Below are positions 7,245-10,941 of a DNA stretch of 10,941 nt, in pieces (positions within the stretch are counted from its first letter, which is position 1; the number at the start of each line of letters is the position of its first letter). Source of the stretch: Archaeoglobaceae archaeon (GTDB lineage Archaea; Halobacteriota; Archaeoglobi; Archaeoglobales; Archaeoglobaceae); assembly GCA_027066965.1 (NCBI GenBank), contig JAMOMT010000097.1:1-10941 (forward strand), in the 5' to 3' direction. The translations under genes and the position numbers were made by a program. Below the pieces are notes generated by a model. That model did no database searches and was not told the origin of the DNA. It worked only from the letters and a program-made list of their open reading frames with translations.

Positions 7245-8723
7245 TTAACCTTCTCTTATCGGAACTACCCCAAGAGAGAATACTATCTGCTTAACATCAT
7301 CTTCATCAGTTCCAACGCTCACCTCAGCGTATTGAGCCAAGTTCTTCACGAGACCACAGTTCGGCCCTTCAGGAGTTTCCGAAGGACAGATCCTACCCCA
7401 CTGAGTTGGATGTAGGTCTCTCGCCTCGAAGTGGGGCTGTGACCTCGAGAGGGGAGAAATAACCCTTCTCAGGTGAGACAGGATGGAGATGTAATTGTGT
7501 CTGTCTATAAGCTGAGAAACTCCAGTCCTTCCACCAACCCAGTTTCCGGTTGCCATAGGGTGCATTATCCTGTCAGTGAGGACATCGCTCCTAACAGCAG
7601 TAGCCATCTTCAGACTCCTTCCTCTAACCTTCGCCCTCTCAAGCTGATACTTCACGTCCTTAGCTAGTCTGAGGAATGCAACCCTAAATATCTCCTCCAT
7701 TAAGTCTCCAGCTAGCTTGAGCCTCTTGTTCGCGTAGTGGTCTTTGTCGTCAACCATCCTCATTCCCAAGGCAAGTTCGAAAACTGCCTCAGCCATCCTT
7801 GCGAGGTAGAAGGCTTTGGCCCTCCTCGCCTCTGGCTCGACGCCGAGGTGCGGGAGGAAGTACTGGTCGAGAACCTGATTTGCCCTCTGAATCCTGTACT
7901 CCTTGCTCTGCCCTGGAGCGACTCTTCTACCAATGTAGTCTATGGCCTCCTCTTGGGTTTCGACCTCAGCGACCTCAACATTCTCGAGCATGAACTTCAT
8001 AATCTCAGGATCTGTGCTTACCATCTCAACTATTTCCTGATCAGTTTCAACGCCAAGAGCTTTCATCAGAGTCACGAACTGTATCGGCTTTGGAAGCTGG
8101 GGGAAGGTTACTTCGAGTATGTTGCTCCTGCCCCTTTCAACGACCACGAGAGCTCTATAACCAGCTCTCTGGCTGAAGCACTTCGCAACTTCCACTTCTT
8201 CCCCATACCTCTCCTCTTTCTCGAGCAAAATCTTGTTGGGAGCAAGGTCTTCAAGAGTCATCAAAGCTCTCTCGCTGCCGTTAACTATGAAGTAACCACC
8301 TGGGTCGAGTGGATCCTCTCCAACGCTCACCGGATCGACGTCGTTGAGCACAAGGTTGCACGCTTTCGACTTGACCATGACTGGCAACATTCCTATCTCG
8401 ACTACTTCCTCCTCAAGCTCTCTACCTTCGTCAACCACCTGACACTCGAGGTAAATTGGAGCCGCATAGGTGAGGTTCCTCAATCTCGCTATTGCCGGGT
8501 AAAGCTCCACCCTACTGCCGTCAGCCTCCTTGACTATCGGCTTCCCTATCCAGATTTTACCGAGCTTTACGTAAGTGTCGGGAATGTCGAGCTCTATCTT
8601 GCCCTGCTCGTCGATTACCCTCTGCAAGCCCTCGTCAAGGAACCTGTTAAAGGAGTCAATCTGATGCTTCACAAGCCTGTCGTGCGTGAAGTACGCCTTG
8701 GCCAGAACGCGCCTGTCCAGCAT
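7245..8723 (-). CDS. rpoB2: DNA-directed RNA polymerase subunit B'' (N-terminal half of B)
   Basis: B'' is the N-terminal half of the split second-largest subunit: lobe, protrusion and part of the fork. The protein is 492 residues. Conserved stretches are LVKHQIDSFNRFL at about residues 17-29, GGYFIVNGSER at 142-152, DKDHYANKRLKLAGDLM at about 326-342, GVSQLIDRHNYISILSHLRR at 401-420, and HPTQWGRICPSETPEGPNCG at 438-457. The chain ends at VVPIREG, the usual break before B'. The ATG start has GAGGTGGT three bases upstream. The 148-base gap from rpoH is unusually long for this junction and holds a perfect palindrome. The separate B''/B' genes place the organism among euryarchaeal lineages with split B. 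Confidence 0.97.
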   Translation of the reverse strand: MLDRRVLAKAYFTHDRLVKHQIDSFNRFLDEGLQRVIDEQGKIELDIPDTYVKLGKIWIGKPIVKEADGSRVELYPAIARLRNLTYAAPIYLECQVVDEGRELEEEVVEIGMLPVMVKSKACNLVLNDVDPVSVGEDPLDPGGYFIVNGSERALMTLEDLAPNKILLEKEERYGEEVEVAKCFSQRAGYRALVVVERGRSNILEVTFPQLPKPIQFVTLMKALGVETDQEIVEMVSTDPEIMKFMLENVEVAEVETQEEAIDYIGRRVAPGQSKEYRIQRANQVLDQYFLPHLGVEPEARRAKAFYLARMAEAVFELALGMRMVDDKDHYANKRLKLAGDLMEEIFRVAFLRLAKDVKYQLERAKVRGRSLKMATAVRSDVLTDRIMHPMATGNWVGGRTGVSQLIDRHNYISILSHLRRVISPLSRSQPHFEARDLHPTQWGRICPSETPEGPNCGLVKNLAQYAEVSVGTDEDDVKQIVFSLGVVPIREG

Positions 8724-8773
8724 GACACCACCTCTTTAACCCACATACCAAAACGCATCAAACTCAAAAATAC

Positions 8774-8793
8774 TTCTCAAAACTTTTTGAGAA
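8774..8793. repeat. Perfect 9-bp-arm palindrome between rpoH and rpoB2
   Basis: TTCTCAAAA (8774-8782) and TTTTGAGAA (8785-8793) are exact reverse complements separated by two bases, giving a 20-base palindrome. A third half-site-like CTCAAAAA lies at 8763-8770, 13 bases from the matching CTCAAAA at 8776, in the same orientation. A two-base loop is too tight for a good RNA hairpin without losing pairs, so a DNA site for a dimeric regulator is at least as likely as a terminator or attenuator. It is about 50 bases before the rpoB2 ATG, where it could affect transcription entering B''. No function can be read directly. Confidence 0.45.
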
Positions 8794-8871
8794 CAGAAAA
8801 TCACAGCTACCCACGATCGAACTTCTACGGGTTTCCTCCCGAAACTTCCAGCCTGCATTATCCAAGTCATT

Positions 8872-9105
8872 CTAAATTACGAGCCTGTAAGCAATCGACC
8901 TTCCTGCAGTCGGGCTTTCTCTGATTATCTTTACTATCTGCCCGGGTTTTGCTCCAATCTCCTTTGCAACCGGATCGTCAGCTCTTATTTTTGGCAATTG
9001 CTCTTTTCTAACTCCAAGAGTTTTTAAAACTTCCTCCGCTTCCTCATCGCTCAGTAGTATGTGTTCCGGAACGAGGATGTGGTCTTGTAGCCTGAACTTT
9101 GACAT
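8872..9105 (-). CDS. rpoH: DNA-directed RNA polymerase subunit H
   Basis: H is the archaeal homologue of the C-terminal domain of eukaryotic Rpb5 and sits on the lower jaw near incoming DNA. From ATG 9105 the protein is 77 residues, the usual size. The signature is LPKIRADDPVAKEIGAKPGQIVKI at about residues 37-60, followed by RESPTAGRSIAYRLV. The frame is open to two tandem GTG codons (9109-9114), which would add up to three residues. ATG is preferred because the GGTGGTG made by those GTGs serves as a ribosome binding site. It is the first gene of the polymerase cluster, with a clear TATA box about 55 bases upstream. The 148-base gap after it is longer than usual. Confidence 0.95.
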   Translation of the reverse strand: MSKFRLQDHILVPEHILLSDEEAEEVLKTLGVRKEQLPKIRADDPVAKEIGAKPGQIVKIIRESPTAGRSIAYRLVI

Positions 9106-9157
9106 TTTCACCACCCCAGAAGTGCACAGGTAGTAGCCATAGCAGCTAACGGGAGGG

Positions 9158-9165
9158 TATATAAG
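9158..9165 (-). promoter_or_regulatory. TATA box for the rpoH-led polymerase operon
   Basis: On the minus strand CTTATATA follows an A/C-rich ACCAAAACC that could be the BRE. The expected start about 25 bases downstream is near 9136, giving a leader of about 30 bases that retains the rpoH ribosome binding site. This is the best TATA match in the window and precedes the first gene of the cluster. Confidence 0.7.
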
Positions 9166-9212
9166 GGTTTTGGTACTCTTATGGTTATTCGATGATACTG
9201 CTTTAGTGATAG

Positions 9213-9226
9213 CTAATAATAAAAAG
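9213..9226 (-). terminator. T-rich terminator of tRNA-Lys
   Basis: Right after the discriminator base of the tRNA, the minus strand reads CTTTTTATTATTAG. A T5 run followed by further T-rich bases is a typical end for an archaeal tRNA transcript and would keep it separate from the rpoH promoter 50 bases further on. Confidence 0.55.
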
Positions 9227-9300
9227 CGGGCTCGACGGGATTTGAACCCGCGACCAGCGGCTTAAAAGGCCGCTGCTCTACCTGGCTGAGCTACGAGCCC
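9227..9300 (-). tRNA. tRNA-Lys, anticodon TTT
   Basis: A complete cloverleaf can be drawn by eye. The acceptor stem GGGCTCG pairs fully with CGAGCCC. The D stem GCTC/GAGC encloses AGCCAGGTA. The anticodon stem GCGGC/GCCGC encloses CTTTTAA, giving anticodon TTT (lysine). The variable loop is TGGTC. The T stem GCGGG/CCCGT (one G-T pair) encloses TTCAAAT. The discriminator is G at 9227. The 3' CCA is not encoded and there is no intron. Its own TATA box and T-run flank it, and it is oriented with rpoH but appears independent. Confidence 0.97.
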
Positions 9301-9324
9301 TCCTTGAGGAACTTGCCAAAGTTG

Positions 9325-9332
9325 TTTAAAAG
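9325..9332 (-). promoter_or_regulatory. TATA box for tRNA-Lys
   Basis: CTTTTAAA on the minus strand is centred about 28 bases before the first base of the tRNA, so transcription would begin within a few bases of the mature 5' end. This is the normal layout for archaeal tRNA genes. Confidence 0.6.
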
Positions 9333-9443
9333 TATTTTGGAGGTGGTTTGAAGGTAGCAATAAAACCCAGCTAACTCAACATAAACTTCGATAAACAAAC
9401 GAGGCATTTGACAACATTTCATAAAAAAATCTTAATACTTTCT

Positions 9444-9449
9444 GGAGGT
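9444..9449 (+). promoter_or_regulatory. Ribosome binding site of the universal stress protein gene
   Basis: GGAGGT lies ten bases before ATG 9460, slightly far but the only good site. The 159-base gap between tRNA-Lys and this gene holds promoters in both directions. On the plus strand, TTTCATAAAAAAATC just upstream is TATA-like, but a start 25 bases after it would remove this site, so the true promoter is unclear. AGGTAGCAAT occurs twice in the gap (9352-9361 and 9446-9455), the second copy overlapping this site. Confidence 0.45.
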
Positions 9450-9459
9450 AGCAATCTGC

Positions 9460-10335
9460 ATGCCCTCCAACTCAGAATGCTTTAAAAAAGTGATGATGGC
9501 TGTGGACTTCTCGGAGTGCTCGCTTTCAATGCTGAATCACCTCGACGAGCTCGAGAAGGCTGGAACGGAGGAGATCGTTTTTATAAGGGTGATTAACCTC
9601 ACGAAGTTTACCGGAGCTGTTGCCGGGTTTGACATAGACGCGTGGGTTGAAATACAGGAAGAAGAAGCAATGAAAAAGCTCGAAGAACTCGTCAAGAAAG
9701 TTGAAAAGTTTGGATTAAAGGCGAAGTTCGTCCATCCCATACCTGTAGGAGACCCAGTAGGAGAAATAGTCGAGGCTGCGAAAAAAGAGGGTGCTTCGAG
9801 CATAATGCTCGCTTCCCGAGGAAAGAGCAGGATAAAGGAAATACTCCTTGGCAGCGTTAGCGAAGGAGTGATAAGGAAAGCGGACAGACCAGTTCTGCTG
9901 CTGAAGAGTGGTAAAGGTTGCTACTCAGGAAAGATGTTCAAGAAAATTCTCTACGCACACGACCTCTCCGAGCATTCAGCGGATGTCGTGCATTGCGTGA
10001 AAGAGGCTGCTCTCGCGGGTGGTAGAGACGTCGTAATACTCCACGTGGAGGAGAAAGACGAGAGAGGAGACAAAAGGCTTCTGAAGGAGGCAGAGGAGGA
10101 GCTAAAAAAAGCCGGAATCAACGTGAAAGTTCTGTTAAGAGAGGGGATACCGCACAAAGTCATACTGAGAACAGCAGAAGAGGAGGGGGCTACGATGATA
10201 GCAATGGCTTCGAGGGGTCTCGGGTTCATAGAGGGAATGATACTCGGCAGTACGACGGACGTTGTAACAAGGAGGTCTAAGGTGCCCGTCCTCGTCCACA
10301 GACACCCCAGACATCCCGAATCAAACCAAAACTGA
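9460..10335 (+). CDS. Tandem universal stress protein (two UspA domains)
   Basis: This 291-residue cytoplasmic protein is two fused UspA-type alpha/beta domains. Domain 1 covers about residues 8-150: it opens with FKKVMMAVDFSE, with D16 at the nucleotide-binding position, and ends with SRGKSRIKEILLGSVSEGV (119-137) and RPVLLLK. Domain 2 covers about 159-283: FKKILYAHDLSE with D168, then SRGLGFIEGMILGSTTDVV (251-269) and VPVLVH. The ATP-binding USP pattern is a GX2GX9G(S/T) loop. In both domains the final G-S is present, but the middle glycine is not cleanly conserved (Arg in domain 1), so nucleotide binding is uncertain. A Cys/His-containing tail (RHPRHPESNQN) follows domain 2. USPs are linked to stress survival, but the actual role of this one is unknown. 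There are no signal or membrane segments. It diverges from tRNA-Lys and is co-directional with, but 50 bases apart from, the Brix gene. Confidence 0.88.
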   Translation: MPSNSECFKKVMMAVDFSECSLSMLNHLDELEKAGTEEIVFIRVINLTKFTGAVAGFDIDAWVEIQEEEAMKKLEELVKKVEKFGLKAKFVHPIPVGDPVGEIVEAAKKEGASSIMLASRGKSRIKEILLGSVSEGVIRKADRPVLLLKSGKGCYSGKMFKKILYAHDLSEHSADVVHCVKEAALAGGRDVVILHVEEKDERGDKRLLKEAEEELKKAGINVKVLLREGIPHKVILRTAEEEGATMIAMASRGLGFIEGMILGSTTDVVTRRSKVPVLVHRHPRHPESNQN

Positions 10336-10350
10336 TCGGTTTTAGAGTGA

Positions 10351-10358
10351 TTTTTAAG
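10351..10358 (+). promoter_or_regulatory. Candidate TATA box for the Brix-pcc1 unit
   Basis: TTTTTAAG is centred about 31 bases before the Brix ATG. The expected start is near 10380, leaving at most a few untranslated bases. No ribosome binding site is visible before the ATG, so a leaderless message fits both observations. Confidence 0.5.
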
Positions 10359-10385
10359 AGCCGGTAAAAACGGACGCAGATTCGT

Positions 10386-10865
10386 ATGATCCTGACTACG
10401 TCGAGGAAGCCTGGAAGGAAAACGAGGAGGTTTGCCAAAGTCATGTCAAGGTTCTTTAATTGGACTTACGTGCAAAGGGGAAAGACTCCAGTTTCCGAGC
10501 TCGGAAACCGTTATGCCATAGTCCAAGAAATAAAGGGAAATCCCGCAATACTGAAAATATATGATGGTGTGGAAGTGTTTTCAATGAGGTTCAGTGTAGG
10601 TGAGATAAACAAGGTAAAGATGGGCAGGGAGGTTCCAGTTTTCTACGGTAAGGTTCCCTTCAGCAGGTGTCTGAGATACTTCAACGCGTTAAGTGCCGAC
10701 GAAAAAGTGTCGAGAAAAGTAGCAAATGCTCTTCTCAGCCCGAAAAGTGTTTTCATCAAAAAAAAGGATAATAAGATCGTGCTCGAGCTCGTGTACGATA
10801 AAAGGACAGTGACGAGGATGATAAGCGATGAAAGGTGGATTTTCTGTTCGGGTAAGGTTCGATGA
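10386..10865 (+). CDS. Archaeal Brix-domain ribosome biogenesis protein (Imp4-like)
   Basis: Archaeal Brix proteins are single-domain relatives of eukaryotic Imp4, Brx1, Rpf1, Rpf2 and Ssf1, which act in rRNA processing and subunit assembly. The protein is 159 residues, slightly short but in the archaeal range. The N-terminus ILTTSRKPGRKTRRFAKVMS is the family signature, followed by the conserved YVQRGK at about residues 28-33. The middle and end alternate strands and basic segments, as expected for RNA binding: FSMRFSVGEI, VPVFYGKVPF and KIVLELVYDKRTVTRM. ATG 10386 is the first possible start and fits the family N-terminus. No ribosome binding site precedes it, and a TATA-like box sits about 31 bases upstream. 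Its last 38 bases overlap the start of pcc1 in another frame, and Brix-Pcc1 adjacency is common in archaea. The exact rRNA target is unknown. Confidence 0.88.
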   Translation: MILTTSRKPGRKTRRFAKVMSRFFNWTYVQRGKTPVSELGNRYAIVQEIKGNPAILKIYDGVEVFSMRFSVGEINKVKMGREVPVFYGKVPFSRCLRYFNALSADEKVSRKVANALLSPKSVFIKKKDNKIVLELVYDKRTVTRMISDERWIFCSGKVR

Positions 10866-10941
10866 AGCTGAAAGCGCCGAGATAGCTTATAAAGCTCTCA
10901 GCGTCGAAAGCAGAGACAATCGAGAAAGTCCCTTCCAGTCC
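10828..10941 (+). CDS. pcc1: KEOPS complex subunit Pcc1, N-terminal part only
   Basis: Pcc1 is the small dimer-forming subunit of KEOPS, which with Kae1, Bud32 and Cgi121 makes t6A at position 37 of ANN-decoding tRNAs. Only 38 codons are in the window. They read as a first beta strand, GFSVRVRFD, followed by EAESAEIAYKALSVES and then RDNRESPFQS, the typical Pcc1 opening. ATG 10828 lies within the Brix gene, 38 bases before its stop. GAGGATGAT just upstream is a plausible ribosome binding site, and no later in-frame start keeps the first strand. An ATG at 10862 overlapping the Brix stop is in another frame and hits a stop after seven codons. Called from a short N-terminus plus the Brix neighbour. 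Confidence 0.78.
   Translation, partial: MKGGFSVRVRFDEAESAEIAYKALSVESRDNRESPFQS

Noticed and set aside
8774..8793. Reading the palindrome as a simple intrinsic terminator of rpoH
   Set aside because: The two-base loop is too tight for a full hairpin, no strong T-run follows directly, and archaeal termination does not generally depend on hairpins. It is kept as an unexplained palindrome instead.
7737..8924. A 395-codon open frame on the plus strand opposite rpoB2
   Set aside because: It lies entirely antisense to the unmistakable B'' gene and the rpoH gap. Its translation shows no family features, and long antisense frames are expected from the codon bias of the real gene.
10862..10885. An ATGA stop/start overlap at the end of the Brix gene as the next gene's start
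   Set aside because: That frame stops after seven codons. The Pcc1-like frame starts further upstream at 10828.
1..10941. Mobile elements, CRISPR arrays, toxin-antitoxin or defence genes
   Set aside because: No transposase, integrase, spaced repeats or defence motifs were seen on either strand. Every substantial frame is accounted for by housekeeping genes and one stress-protein gene.

Overview
The window is archaeal and almost entirely informational. The evidence for Archaea is an RNA polymerase encoded as rpoH, a split second-largest subunit (B'' then B') and a split largest subunit (A' then A''), followed by L30e, a short two-KH NusA, S12 and S7. TATA boxes stand about 25 bases before the expected transcript starts, and ribosome binding sites match GGAGGTGA. 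A separately encoded B''/B' pair points to a euryarchaeon such as Archaeoglobales, methanogens or haloarchaea. The AGA/AGG-rich, Lys/Glu-rich, non-acidic proteins and the sequence character best fit Archaeoglobales (Archaeoglobus, Ferroglobus or Geoglobus). That family assignment is inference from memory of the proteins, not a search.

Minus strand, right to left (9105 down to 1): rpoH, rpoB2 (B''), rpoB1 (B'), rpoA1 (A'), rpoA2 (A''), rpl30e, nusA, rps12 and the first 47 codons of rps7. Together these encode most of the RNA polymerase core and the head of the 'str' ribosomal operon. Spacing varies. B''/B' (19 nt), A'/A'' (1 nt), NusA/S12 (16 nt) and S12/S7 (4 nt) are tightly packed. H/B'' (148 nt), B'/A' (84 nt), A''/L30e (50 nt) and L30e/NusA (199 nt) leave room for signals. 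The long gaps hold a perfect 9-bp-arm palindrome (H/B''), AT-rich TATA- and T-run-like sequence (B'/A'), and a T6 run plus a good TATA box (L30e/NusA). The cluster is therefore probably several overlapping transcription units.

Upstream of rpoH lie its TATA box, then a minus-strand tRNA-Lys(TTT) with its own TATA box and T-rich terminator. Reading the other way are a two-domain universal stress protein, a Brix-domain ribosome-biogenesis protein that is probably leaderless, and the first 38 codons of Pcc1 (a KEOPS tRNA-modification subunit), which overlaps the Brix gene by 38 bases.

No mobile element, CRISPR array, defence system or metabolic island is visible. No stretch longer than 300 bases lacks a gene. 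Several longest-ORF starts (rps12, rpoA2, rpoA1, rpoH) are longer than the starts that the ribosome binding sites support, and the shorter starts are annotated here. The points most worth a second look are a CX2CX2CX4C cysteine cluster in A', the palindrome between rpoH and rpoB2, the 199-nt gap before nusA, and the A'/A'' and Brix/Pcc1 junctions.
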